A stretch of DNA of 64,000 nucleotides. Origin: CALCTE01 sp045585835. Lineage in GTDB: Bacteria > Bacillota > Clostridia > Oscillospirales > CAG-272. The stretch lies in contig JAZMZG010000028.1 in assembly GCA_045585835.1 (NCBI GenBank), positions 119,539 through 183,538 of the forward strand, in the 5' to 3' direction. Each line of letters starts with the position of its first letter. The first letter of the stretch is position 1. Under the pieces are notes generated by a model, which saw only the letters and a list, made by a program, of their open reading frames with translations, made no database searches and had not been told where the DNA came from. Positions 49,545-57,728 of this stretch are shown piece after piece. The translations under genes were made by a program, and so were the position numbers.

Positions 49545-49841
49545 TTATTCGCCCTTTACTACGGTGAGTGAACGCATGATGTTTTCGTTGATGTTGTATA
49601 CACGCTCAAGCTCTGCAGCAAACTGTGTATCAGCAGTGAATTCAACGAATACATAAAAGCCTTCGGGCATATCGTTGATGGGATACGCCAATCTCTTTTT
49701 GCCCCACTCCGTTACCTTTACGTCGGTTGCGTTTTCACCGATAAGTGTTGTAAACTTCTCGATTACTGCGCGCATATCCTCCTCGGGTAATGTGCAGTTG
49801 ACAACAAAGATGGATTCGTAAGCTCTTGTGATCTTCTCCAT
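49545..49841 (-). CDS. rpsF: Small-subunit ribosomal protein S6 (bS6)
   Basis: 98 residues. RAYESIFVVNCTLPEEDMRAVIEKF, VTEWGKKRLAYPINDMPEGFYVFVEF and NINENIMRSLTVVKG define bS6. It forms a complex with S18, which also binds the leader hairpin of this operon for feedback. ATG follows GAAGGAGGTGCAAAA. Confidence 0.95.
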   Translation of the reverse strand: MEKITRAYESIFVVNCTLPEEDMRAVIEKFTTLIGENATDVKVTEWGKKRLAYPINDMPEGFYVFVEFTADTQFAAELERVYNINENIMRSLTVVKGE

Positions 49842-49868
49842 TTTTGCACCTCCTTCTGGTCATATCGA

Positions 49869-49888
49869 GCCGCGGTGTCCCTCGCGGC
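49869..49888 (-). promoter_or_regulatory. S6:S18-type leader hairpin of rpsF
   Basis: GCCGCG (49869-49874) pairs with CGCGGC (49883-49888) around a loop that reads AGGGACAC on the minus strand. GC-rich hairpin with an ACAC loop just before rpsF resembles the S6:S18 binding motif found in many bacteria. Confidence 0.6.
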
Positions 49889-49926
49889 TAAGGAGGAAAA
49901 CTAAGGTTTTAGCTTTCCAACTTGAG

Positions 49927-49955
49927 ATTGTAACACAAAAAATCACTTCTGTCAA
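49927..49955 (-). promoter_or_regulatory. Promoter of the rpsF operon
   Basis: On the minus strand perfect TTGACA (49955-49950), 17-bp spacer, TACAAT (49932-49927). Confidence 0.9.
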
Positions 49956-49964
49956 GTATAAAGG

Positions 49965-49993
49965 TTGACATTTTCTTAATCAAGTTATATAAT
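49965..49993 (+). promoter_or_regulatory. Promoter of the CpsB-like phosphatase gene
   Basis: Perfect TTGACA (49965-49970), 17-bp spacer, perfect TATAAT (49988-49993). It lies back to back with the rpsF promoter, -35 boxes 9 bp apart. Confidence 0.9.
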
Positions 49994-50032
49994 TATGTAA
50001 CAAAATGCCGATTTACAAAAGGAGGAAGTGCC

Positions 50033-50749
50033 GTGTCATACGAGCCCGCCCTTATTGCAGATATCCATACGCACGTTTTGCCGGGTGTTGACCACGGCGC
50101 AAAAGGTGTTAAGGACAGCATAGAGATGCTCCGTGAAAGCTATAATTCGGGGATAAGATACGTTTGCGCAACGCATCATTATAACGTGACAAAAGAATCG
50201 CCCGAGGAATTTGTAAAAAGGCGTAACGAAGCGGCAAAGCTCCTTTCGGAAAGCAGCGTCGGCATCGATATACCCGCTCTTGCTCTCGGTGCGGAATTTA
50301 CGTATTTTAAAAATATGAGCTCCTTTTTTGACCTTTTTCCCCTTTGCATAGGCAAAAGCAGATATATACTCATCGAGCCGCCTTATACAGCTTGGGAAAA
50401 CTCGTTTTTTGAAGAGGTGGAGCAGATAATCCTCCGCCAAGAGCTTGTTCCCATCATCGCTCACGCAGAGCGCTATACGAAGGTTGCTCCGAAAAATTAC
50501 ACCGCCATACTTACCGAAATAGGTGCTGTTTTACAGTACAACGCCGAGCATTTTATGCGATTTCCTAAGCATGCGATAAAGCGCATACCCAAAAATGCGA
50601 CGGTCGTATTCGGCTCGGATATGCATAATATGACCGACCGTGCCCCAAACTTGGCGCCCACACTTGTTAAATGCGAACGCTTTATGCCCGAGAGCTTTTT
50701 TGAAAGCGCCCGTACGGTAACGGAAAAAATATTTGGCGGCAAGGCGTAA
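50033..50749 (+). CDS. CpsB/CapC-type tyrosine-protein phosphatase (PHP family)
   Basis: 238 residues from a GTG start with AAAGGAGGAAGTGCC upstream. PHP metal motifs are ADIHTHVLPGVDHGAK, ATHHYN, LGAEFTYF, PIIAHAERYTK and FGSDMHN, the order seen in CpsB/YwqE phosphatases that dephosphorylate the bacterial tyrosine kinase governing capsule or exopolysaccharide synthesis. The matching kinase is not in the window, so another substrate is possible. Confidence 0.82.
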   Translation: MSYEPALIADIHTHVLPGVDHGAKGVKDSIEMLRESYNSGIRYVCATHHYNVTKESPEEFVKRRNEAAKLLSESSVGIDIPALALGAEFTYFKNMSSFFDLFPLCIGKSRYILIEPPYTAWENSFFEEVEQIILRQELVPIIAHAERYTKVAPKNYTAILTEIGAVLQYNAEHFMRFPKHAIKRIPKNATVVFGSDMHNMTDRAPNLAPTLVKCERFMPESFFESARTVTEKIFGGKA

Positions 50750-50755
50750 AACGTA

Positions 50756-50784
50756 TTGAAATTTACCGTGCGATGTGATAAAAT
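50756..50784 (+). promoter_or_regulatory. Promoter of tRNA-Arg
   Basis: TTGAAA (50756-50761), 17-bp spacer, TAAAAT (50779-50784). Confidence 0.75.
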
Positions 50785-50819
50785 ATTGCCACGCTTAAGC
50801 GAAGTTTAATTTAATATGC

Positions 50820-50894
50820 GCTCCCGTAGTAAAGTGGATATTACAAGTCCCTCCTAAGGATTAGTCGTGGGTTCGATTCCCGCCGGGAGTGCCA
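50820..50894 (+). tRNA. tRNA-Arg (anticodon CCU)
   Basis: Acceptor GCTCCCG/CGGGAGT (first pair G-T), D arm GTAA/TTAC, anticodon arm AGTCC-CTCCTAA-GGATT with anticodon CCT in DNA, T arm GTGGG-TTCGATT-CCCGC, discriminator G and encoded CCA. All four arms close. It reads AGG codons. Confidence 0.93.
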
Positions 50895-50896
50895 GA

Positions 50897-50929
50897 AAAA
50901 ACTCTTGTTCTTTTGAACAAGAGTTTTTT
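50897..50929 (+). terminator. Terminator of tRNA-Arg
   Basis: AAAAACTCTTGTTC pairs perfectly with GAACAAGAGTTTTT around TTTT, with a T run. Confidence 0.92.
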
Positions 50930-50931
50930 CA

Positions 50932-51107
50932 GTTATATTCGCCTTCGGCGAGTTATATTGCTTCGCAGTGATATTCGGCTAATGCCGAGTGATATTGCCC
51001 TTTGGGCAGTTAAGAGGCGAATATAATATCTCTTTTGCGATAGCAAAAATATCACTATGCCGCAAGGCATAATATCACTCTGTGCGAGAGCACAGAATAT
51101 CACTAAA
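50932..51107. repeat. Array of seven small hairpins separated by AGTGATATT / AATATCACT spacers
   Basis: Four hairpins of different stems (CGCC/GGCG, GC/GC, CGGC/GCCG, GCCC/GGGC) are each followed by AGTTATATT or AGTGATATT or a variant; after a centre near 51010 three more (TTTTGC/GCAAAA, ATGCC/GGCAT, CTGTGC/GCACAG) are each followed by the reverse complement, (A)ATATCACT. Spacers of the left half can therefore pair with those of the right half, giving a branched cruciform. No open reading frame is convincing here. Confidence 0.8.
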
Positions 51108-51158
51108 ACCTTGCCTCTCTGCCGCTTTTATGCTATAATAAACCCAAGAGGTGATTAT

Positions 51159-51431
51159 ATGAGCAAACACTTTTCTGTTGATGAAATGAAACAACATATT
51201 GTTTCTATTTTGCCAAGAAATTCAACGCTAATCGATTTTCTTTATGATGCAAAATGCTTTGGAAATATGATTGTAAAGATAAATCAAAATGGCAAAGCCC
51301 ATATTTTTATAACAGACAGAGGAGAAATATATCACAATGATGAAATGTTGTGTGATAGTTCTTACCAATATAAAGAGAAAGAAGATACCTTTCCTAAATT
51401 GCTTCAAATGATAAAAAATGTATTAAATTGA
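51159..51431 (+). CDS. Small hypothetical protein
   Basis: 90 residues from ATG after AAGAGGTGATTAT; a longer frame would run back through the hairpin array. A promoter TTGCCT, 17 bp, TATAAT (51133-51138) fits. The protein (MSKHFSVDEMKQHIVSILPR to KLLQMIKNVLN) is soluble with a beta-hairpin-like centre, NMIVKINQNGKAHIFITDRGEIYH. Codon use is more AT-rich than in neighbours, which may mean recent arrival. I do not recognise it. Confidence 0.6.
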   Translation: MSKHFSVDEMKQHIVSILPRNSTLIDFLYDAKCFGNMIVKINQNGKAHIFITDRGEIYHNDEMLCDSSYQYKEKEDTFPKLLQMIKNVLN

Positions 51432-51479
51432 TTGAAAATCCTCGGTTTTTGACCAGTTCTTTTTCGGACACGAATGCCA

Positions 51480-51513
51480 AAAAATCCCGAATGCACAAGC
51501 ATTCGGGATTTTT
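51480..51513 (+). terminator. Terminator after the 90-residue gene
   Basis: Perfect 15-bp stem (51480-51494 with 51499-51513), loop ACAA, T run. Confidence 0.9.
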
Positions 51514-51568
51514 GATATACTATTCTTCATCGGGGAAATACTAAATTAAATATTTATCGCAGAGTCGG

Positions 51569-51597
51569 TTGAATAGTGTCGAAAATTATGATATAAT
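51569..51597 (+). promoter_or_regulatory. Promoter of the asparagine-synthetase-like gene
   Basis: TTGAAT (51569-51574), 17-bp spacer, TATAAT (51592-51597). Confidence 0.8.
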
Positions 51598-51629
51598 AAT
51601 GTGAAATAACATTTTAAAGAGGTGCTTAA

Positions 51630-53396
51630 ATGTTCGGCCTTGCAGGGTATATTTCAAACAAAAAAGACAGCCTTTCGGAAATGCTTGAAAAAACGAGCCC
51701 TTATTCCGAAGGAAACATTTACGATTATAAAAGCGGCGACCTCGCCATCGGTATAAAGCAATTATCCCGCCGTTTTGATGACACAAGGGTATGCTATGAC
51801 AGCGCAAAGGGACTCGGCGTTGCCTTCAGCGGCAGAATTTACAATAAAGCCGAGATTGCAGATGCGTCCTGCGACGATGCGGAGGCTTTATTGCTCGGAT
51901 ATAAAAAGCAGGGCAAGGATATCGTAAAAAGCCTCAAGGGTATGTTTGCGTTTGCGCTTTACGATGAGGAAAACAACGAGCTTATTATTGCCCGCGACGG
52001 TTGCGGTATAAGGCCGATGTATTATTACTTCAGCGGCGGCGATTTTGTGTTTGCTTCCAACACAAGAGCTTTTGAAGCTTTTGACGGCTTTAAAAAGGAA
52101 TTAAACGAAAAGGTGCTTTCCGCTTTCTTATGCTTTGGCTCCGTACCCACGTGCGAGACCTTTATTAAAGGGGTATACCGTCTTGAGCCGGGGCATATTA
52201 TCAGCTTCAAAGACGGCAAAATCACAAACGAATGCTTTTTCAAGCTCCAATTTAACAGCAAGGACAAGCCTTTTGAGGAGTTTGTTGAGGATATTCACAA
52301 AACTGCGGTCAAGTCAATAGGCGAGCACGCCTTCGGAAACTTCGCTACGTTTTTATCCGGCGGAGTGGATAGCTCCTATATTGCTTCGGTAGCAAGGCCG
52401 AAGACGGCGTATACCGCCGGCTATTCCGAAAGCAAGTACGACGAATCGGTTTTCACGAAAGAGCTTGCGGACATATTGGGTATAGAGAACAAGGTAAGGA
52501 TAGTCACGCCCGAAGAATATTTGAACGAATACGCAAACATTGTTTACTGTATGGACGAGCCTCTTGCAAACCCCTCGGTAGCTCCAATTTATTTCGGCGC
52601 TCACGAAGCGGCAAAGGATGCGGATATAATCATATCCGGCGAGGGAGCCGACGAGCTTTTCGGCGGTTACAATTCGTATAACGAGGAGATAAGATACGGC
52701 GGATATATGAAGCTTCCGTACTTTATACGGCATTTCATATATATTGCGACGAGCCTGATACCGAGCAAAAAAGTCGATTTCTTTGCAAGGCGCGGACAAA
52801 GGCTTAAGGACTACCATATCGGGCTTGGCAGAATTTTAAACGATAAGGATTCCGTAAAGCTTGTAAAGAGCAAGTGCCAAATAAGCACAAAGTCGGTAAC
52901 GGAAAAGTATTACGAGGAATATAAAGACTGCTCGACGATGAAGCAGCGCCAAGCGATAGATTATTATTTTTGGCTTATCAACGATTTCGTTCACTGTGTT
53001 GCAAGAAGTGCGGAGCATTTCGGTATAGAATCCCGCTTCCCCTTACTTTGCAGAGATATTATCGACGTTGCGGTTAAATTGCCGGACGGATATAAGCTTA
53101 AGGGCGGTATGACGAAGGCCGCTTTCCGTATGGCTGCCAAAAAGGCTATCCCCAACGACGCTTACGGCAGAAAGAAGCTCGGATTTCCCGTTCCCTTGAA
53201 GGAATGGATAAAGAGGAACGATTTTTACGGCGACATAAAGGCGAAATTCGAGTCTGATACGGCAAAGCGCTTTTTCGATGCAAAGCGAATTATGAAGTTG
53301 CTTGATAAGCACAAGAGCGGAAAGAGCGATAATTATAAGATAATTTGGGCACTCTATACATTTATAGTTTGGTACGAATTAAATTTTAAGGACTGA
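51630..53396 (+). CDS. Asparagine synthetase B-like protein lacking the glutaminase cysteine
   Basis: 588 residues. The N-terminal half has the class II glutamine amidotransferase fold (GLAGYISN, GVAFSGRIYN, MFAFALYDEENNELIIARDGCGIRPMYY), but the expected MCGI start reads MFGL: the nucleophile Cys2 is Phe. The C-terminal synthetase domain is intact, with the PP-loop FLSGGVDSSY near residue 242 and GEGADELFGGYN. It probably amidates aspartate or a related acid with free ammonia, or uses another acceptor. ATG follows AAGAGGTGCTTAA. No sugar or antibiotic genes nearby hint at a special substrate. Confidence 0.8.
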   Translation: MFGLAGYISNKKDSLSEMLEKTSPYSEGNIYDYKSGDLAIGIKQLSRRFDDTRVCYDSAKGLGVAFSGRIYNKAEIADASCDDAEALLLGYKKQGKDIVKSLKGMFAFALYDEENNELIIARDGCGIRPMYYYFSGGDFVFASNTRAFEAFDGFKKELNEKVLSAFLCFGSVPTCETFIKGVYRLEPGHIISFKDGKITNECFFKLQFNSKDKPFEEFVEDIHKTAVKSIGEHAFGNFATFLSGGVDSSYIASVARPKTAYTAGYSESKYDESVFTKELADILGIENKVRIVTPEEYLNEYANIVYCMDEPLANPSVAPIYFGAHEAAKDADIIISGEGADELFGGYNSYNEEIRYGGYMKLPYFIRHFIYIATSLIPSKKVDFFARRGQRLKDYHIGLGRILNDKDSVKLVKSKCQISTKSVTEKYYEEYKDCSTMKQRQAIDYYFWLINDFVHCVARSAEHFGIESRFPLLCRDIIDVAVKLPDGYKLKGGMTKAAFRMAAKKAIPNDAYGRKKLGFPVPLKEWIKRNDFYGDIKAKFESDTAKRFFDAKRIMKLLDKHKSGKSDNYKIIWALYTFIVWYELNFKD

Positions 53397-53411
53397 TTAA
53401 GCCTAAAAAAT

Positions 53412-53441
53412 TACCCGAGCGCAAAACGCTCGGGTATATTT
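53412..53441. terminator. Bidirectional terminator between asnB-like gene and typA
   Basis: TACCCGAGCG (53412-53421) with CGCTCGGGTA (53427-53436), then TATTTTT. Confidence 0.88.
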
Positions 53442-55265
53442 TTACTGCTTTTTCTTTGCTTCAGCCTTTAGGCGAAGGTCGGTGTTGAGTATCTTCTTGC
53501 GAAGGCGCAGGCTCTTGGGGGTAACCTCCATAAGCTCGTCGTCGCCGATAAACTCTATTGCTTGTTCAAGGCTCATTATCTTCGGGGGCACGAGGCGGAG
53601 AGCTTCGTCTGCGCCGGAGGAGCGAATTGCCGTAAGGTGCTTTTTCTTGCATACGTTTACCGCTATATCGCCTTGCTTGGGGTTTTCGCCCACGAGCATA
53701 CCCTCATAAACTTGCGTTTGCACGCCTATGAACATCTGACCTCTGTCCTGCGCATTATAAAGTCCGTACGAGGTGCTTTCGCCGTCCTCGCTTGCGACGA
53801 GAGAGCCCGTATATCTTCTGATTATCTCGCCCTTTAGAGGAGTATATCCCTCAAATATGGAGTTTAGGATACCCTCTCCTCTTGTGTCTGTCAAGAATTC
53901 GCTTCTGTAACCGAAAAGACAGCGAGAGGGAATGATATATTCAAGGCGCATACGGCTTCCCTGCGGCTTCATCTCGATAAGCTCGCCCTTGCGTGCGCCG
54001 AGCTTTTCCATAACGCTTCCCATTGTTTCCTCGGGTACGTCTATGACCACTCTTTCGGTGGGCTCGTGCATTACGCCGTCTATCTCTCTGTTTAATACGT
54101 GAGGCGTGGAGACGCTTAATTCATAGCCTTCTCTGCGCATCGTTTCGATGAGAATGGTAAGGTGCATCTCACCTCTGCCCGCAACCTTGAAGCTATCCAT
54201 TGTTTCGCCGTCGGTAACACGTAAGGAAACGTCCTTTTGAAGCTCCTTATAGAGTCTGTCACGCAGCTGACGGGAGGTGACGAATTTGCCCTCTCTGCCT
54301 GCAAAGGGACTGTCGTTTACGGAAAATACCATCTCAAGCGTAGGCTCGCTTATCTTAACGAAGGGTAGCGGCTCGGGATTTGCAACGCTTGTGAGAGTGT
54401 CGCCTATCGTTATGTTGCCTGCGCCCGAAAAGCATACGATATCGCCTACGGTAGCGCTTTCAACGGAAACTCTGCCAAGACCGCTGAACTGCTCGATGCT
54501 TACTATCTTCGTTTTCTTGGGAGGAGCGTCACTGTGGAAATTGGATATCATCGCTTCCATTCCCTTGCGTATGGTTCCTCTTTCGATTCTGCCTATACCT
54601 ATTCTGCCGACGAAATCGCTGTAGTCGATGGACGAAACGAGAAGCTGTAAGTCCTCGTCGGGCTCGCCTTCGGGAGCGGGAATATGCTCAAGTATCGTAT
54701 CGAAAAGCGGCACGAGGTCGTCGTTTCTCTCATAGGGAGAGAGGGAGGCGGTGCCGTCTCTGCCCGAGCAGAACAAAACGGGGCTGTCAAGCTGCTCGTC
54801 GGATGCATCGAGGTCCATCAAAAGCTCCAAAACCTCATCGGGCACCTCGTCAAGACGGGCATCGGGCTTGTCTATCTTGTTTACGACTACTATTATGGGG
54901 TGGTTAAGCTCGAGCGCCTTGGACAAAACGAATCTCGTCTGAGGCATCGGGCCCTCTGCGGCATCGACAAGAAGTATAACGCCGTTTACCATTTTGAGTA
55001 TACGCTCCACCTCGCCGCCGAAGTCGGCGTGGCCGGGGGTATCGACGACGTTTATCTTCACACCCTTATAGCTTATCGCCGTGTTTTTCGCAAGTATTGT
55101 GATTCCTCTTTCTTTTTCGAGGTCGTTGCTGTCCATAACTCTTTCTGCGGTCTCTTGGTTTTCTCTGTACGCGCCGCCCTGCTTTAACATTTCGTCAACG
55201 AGCGTGGTCTTGCCGTGGTCAACGTGAGCTATGATAGCGATATTTCTCAAATCTTCTCTACGCAA
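53442..55265 (-). CDS. typA: Ribosome-associated GTPase TypA/BipA
   Basis: 607 residues, the normal length. G1 AHVDHGKTTL (about 14-23), switch motif ERGITILAKN, G3 DTPGHADFGGEVER, G4 NKIDKPDAR, then the EF-G-like domains and the BipA-specific C-terminus with RGEGILNSIFEGYTPLKGEI. BipA helps 50S assembly and growth under stress or cold. It is monocistronic and convergent with the asnB-like gene. Confidence 0.94.
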   Translation of the reverse strand: MRREDLRNIAIIAHVDHGKTTLVDEMLKQGGAYRENQETAERVMDSNDLEKERGITILAKNTAISYKGVKINVVDTPGHADFGGEVERILKMVNGVILLVDAAEGPMPQTRFVLSKALELNHPIIVVVNKIDKPDARLDEVPDEVLELLMDLDASDEQLDSPVLFCSGRDGTASLSPYERNDDLVPLFDTILEHIPAPEGEPDEDLQLLVSSIDYSDFVGRIGIGRIERGTIRKGMEAMISNFHSDAPPKKTKIVSIEQFSGLGRVSVESATVGDIVCFSGAGNITIGDTLTSVANPEPLPFVKISEPTLEMVFSVNDSPFAGREGKFVTSRQLRDRLYKELQKDVSLRVTDGETMDSFKVAGRGEMHLTILIETMRREGYELSVSTPHVLNREIDGVMHEPTERVVIDVPEETMGSVMEKLGARKGELIEMKPQGSRMRLEYIIPSRCLFGYRSEFLTDTRGEGILNSIFEGYTPLKGEIIRRYTGSLVASEDGESTSYGLYNAQDRGQMFIGVQTQVYEGMLVGENPKQGDIAVNVCKKKHLTAIRSSGADEALRLVPPKIMSLEQAIEFIGDDELMEVTPKSLRLRKKILNTDLRLKAEAKKKQ

Positions 55266-55471
55266 TTTAATTTCCCCTTAAAATGATTTAGTAACAAGTA
55301 ATAATACCATTTTTTTCGTTACTATACAAGAGATTTTTGAAAAAAATACAAAAATCGGCAGTTTGCTTGGGAAACGGTAATAAATTTTCCGCATAATTTT
55401 ATAAAAAATATGGAAATTTCGAAAAATATATGGTAAAATAATCGGTGAATGAAAATTTATAGGAGGAATAT

Positions 55472-56782
55472 ATGAATTACAACAAGAAAAGCGTAGAAGA
55501 CATCGAAGTAAAAGGCAAACGAGTTCTGGTTCGTTGCGACTTCAACGTGCCTTTAAAGGACGGCGTTATCACGAGCACGAAGAGAATCGTTGAGGCGCTT
55601 CCCACCATTAAGTATCTTTCCGAAAACGGCGCAAGGGTAATACTTTGCTCCCACATGGGCAAGCCCCATAATATCTTTACCGAAGGCTTCGGTCTTAACA
55701 AAAAAGAGAAGGCAAAGGTAGCAGAACTTCCCGAAAACGAGAGAGAAGCGGCAAAGGCGGAGCTTCTTGAAAAGGCTGCAAAGGGCGATGCGAAGAAGTT
55801 TACTCTTGCACCCGTAGCGGCAAAGCTCTCCGAGCTTCTCGGAAAAACGGTTGCTTTTGCAAAGGATATCGTAGGCGAGGACGCCAAGGCTAAAGCGGCG
55901 GCACTTTGCGACGGCGACATTATGCTTATCGAAAACGTACGCTTTGATGCGGGCGAGGAGAAGAACAAGCCCGAATTTGCAAAGGAGCTTGCAGGTCTTG
56001 CGGAGCTTTACGTAAACGATGCATTCGGTACGGCTCACAGAGCACACGCATCTACTGCGGGCGTTGCAGATTATTTGCCTGCGGTTTGCGGTTACCTCAT
56101 TCAAAAAGAAATCGGCATTATGGGCAAGGCTCTTGCCGACCCCGACCGTCCTTTCGTTGCCATTTTGGGCGGTGCAAAGGTATCGGATAAGCTCAACGTA
56201 ATAAACAACCTCTTAACGAAGGTCGACTCCCTCATCATCGGCGGCGGTATGGCATATACCTTCCTTGCCGCAAAGGGATATACGGTCGGCAATTCACTTC
56301 TTGACGAAAGCAAGATAGATTACTGCAAAGAAATGATGGCGAAGGCAGAGGAAAAGGGCGTTAAGCTTCTTTTGCCCGTTGATACCGTAGTTGCAAAGGC
56401 ATTTCCCGACCCCATTGATGCGGAGGTAGAGGTGAAGACCGTTGCTTCAAACGCTATTCCCGACGGCTTTGAGGGACTCGATATCGGCGAAAAGACAAGA
56501 GAGCTTTTTGCCGCAGAGGTAAAGAGTGCAAAGACTGTAGTTTGGAACGGCCCCATGGGCGTATTCGAAAATCCCACTCTCGCAAAGGGAACGGTTGCGG
56601 TTGCCCAAGCACTTGCGGATTCCGACGCTACGTCTATCGTAGGCGGCGGCGACAGTGCGGCGGCTTGTGAGCAGAACGGCTTTGCGGATAAGATAACTCA
56701 TATATCCACCGGCGGCGGTGCATCTCTTGAGTTCCTTGAGGGACTTGAGCTTCCCGGCATCGCAGCGCTCAATGACAAATAA
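55472..56782 (+). CDS. pgk: Phosphoglycerate kinase
   Basis: 436 residues, about 40 more than usual. Key motifs: VLVRCDFNVPLKDG, RVILCSHMGKP, ENVRFDAGEE, FGTAHRAHAST, ILGGAKVSDK, VWNGPMGVFE and GGGDSAAA. Extra residues lie between about 70 and 112 (NIFTEGFGLNKKEKAKVAEL onward), in the N-terminal domain. It makes ATP from 1,3-bisphosphoglycerate in glycolysis. ATG follows AGGAGGAATAT; TAAAAT at 55434 is a plausible -10 box, otherwise the 55266-55471 gap is plain AT-rich DNA. tpiA follows in the same operon. Confidence 0.94.
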   Translation: MNYNKKSVEDIEVKGKRVLVRCDFNVPLKDGVITSTKRIVEALPTIKYLSENGARVILCSHMGKPHNIFTEGFGLNKKEKAKVAELPENEREAAKAELLEKAAKGDAKKFTLAPVAAKLSELLGKTVAFAKDIVGEDAKAKAAALCDGDIMLIENVRFDAGEEKNKPEFAKELAGLAELYVNDAFGTAHRAHASTAGVADYLPAVCGYLIQKEIGIMGKALADPDRPFVAILGGAKVSDKLNVINNLLTKVDSLIIGGGMAYTFLAAKGYTVGNSLLDESKIDYCKEMMAKAEEKGVKLLLPVDTVVAKAFPDPIDAEVEVKTVASNAIPDGFEGLDIGEKTRELFAAEVKSAKTVVWNGPMGVFENPTLAKGTVAVAQALADSDATSIVGGGDSAAACEQNGFADKITHISTGGGASLEFLEGLELPGIAALNDK

Positions 56783-56802
56783 AAGATAAGGAAGTATTGA
56801 AA

Positions 56803-57567
56803 ATGAACAGAGAAACACGCCGCACGGTAATTGCGGGCAACTGGAAAATGAACAAAACTCCCTCCGAGGGCAAGGAGCTTATTGCAAAGCTTGCAACGCT
56901 CGTAAAGGGAAAAGAGCTTTGCGACATCGTACTTTGCGTACCCTTTATCGACATTCCCGCAGCTGTTGAAGCCGCAAAGGGAACGAACATCAAAATCGGC
57001 GCACAGAACGCACACTTCGAAAAAAACGGTGCATTCACGGGTGAGATATCCGTTGATATGCTCAAGGAAGCGGGCGTTGAATACGTAATAATCGGCCACA
57101 GCGAAAGACGTCAGTATTTCGGCGAGACGAATGAAACCGTAAACCTTCGCACGAAGGCGGTACTCGAAGGCGGACTTAAAGCTATCGTCTGCGTAGGTGA
57201 GATGGAACTTGAAAGAGAGCAGGGCATCACCGCAGAGCTCGTTGCACTTCAGACGAAGATAGCGCTTCTTGGCGTAAGCGAAGAACAGCTCAAAAACGTC
57301 ATCATCGCATACGAGCCCGTATGGGCTATCGGCACGGGCAAGACAGCTACGGCAGATCAGGCTGACGAGGTGTGCGGCATAATCCGCGACACCGTGGCTT
57401 CTCTCTATTCAAGAGAGGCGGCAGAGGCTCTTACCGTACAGTACGGCGGCTCTATGAACGCAAAGAACGCCGCAGAGCTTCTTTCCAAAGTAAACGTAGA
57501 CGGCGGCCTTATCGGCGGTGCTTCCCTTAAGGAAGACTTCGCAACGATAGTTGATGCTGCAAACTAA
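56803..57567 (+). CDS. tpiA: Triosephosphate isomerase
   Basis: 254 residues. AGNWKMNKTPSEG with the catalytic Lys, VIIGHSERRQYFGE with the catalytic His, YEPVWAIGTGKTAT with the catalytic Glu, and YGGSMNAKNAAELL near the phosphate site. It interconverts dihydroxyacetone phosphate and glyceraldehyde 3-phosphate. The ATG at 56803 has AAGGAAG upstream; a TTG two codons earlier is less likely. It lies 20 bases after pgk. Confidence 0.95.
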   Translation: MNRETRRTVIAGNWKMNKTPSEGKELIAKLATLVKGKELCDIVLCVPFIDIPAAVEAAKGTNIKIGAQNAHFEKNGAFTGEISVDMLKEAGVEYVIIGHSERRQYFGETNETVNLRTKAVLEGGLKAIVCVGEMELEREQGITAELVALQTKIALLGVSEEQLKNVIIAYEPVWAIGTGKTATADQADEVCGIIRDTVASLYSREAAEALTVQYGGSMNAKNAAELLSKVNVDGGLIGGASLKEDFATIVDAAN

Positions 57568-57579
57568 AAAGTAATATAA

Positions 57580-57616
57580 AAACAAGGCTTGGGGACTTCC
57601 AAGCCTTGTTTTTTTG
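57580..57616 (+). terminator. Terminator of pgk-tpiA
   Basis: Perfect 13-bp stem (57580-57592 with 57599-57611), 6-base loop, T run. Confidence 0.92.
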
Positions 57617-57657
57617 TTGTTTTGCTCAAAAAAGAGCCGATGCGTGCGTGTTTTTTG

Positions 57658-57686
57658 TTGACTTTAGGATACTTAAATGGTATAAT
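57658..57686 (+). promoter_or_regulatory. Promoter of the secreted glycoside hydrolase gene
   Basis: TTGACT (57658-57663), 17-bp spacer, TATAAT (57681-57686). Confidence 0.85.
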
Positions 57687-57728
57687 ATAATAGTGAATTG
57701 TACATATTAACACTTTTTTGGAGGGCTT

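Noticed and set aside
50932..51107. Hairpin array considered as a CRISPR array
   Set aside because: The kept spacers are only 9 bases and the varying parts are self-complementary stems of 7-16 bases; the orientation flips midway and no cas gene is near.
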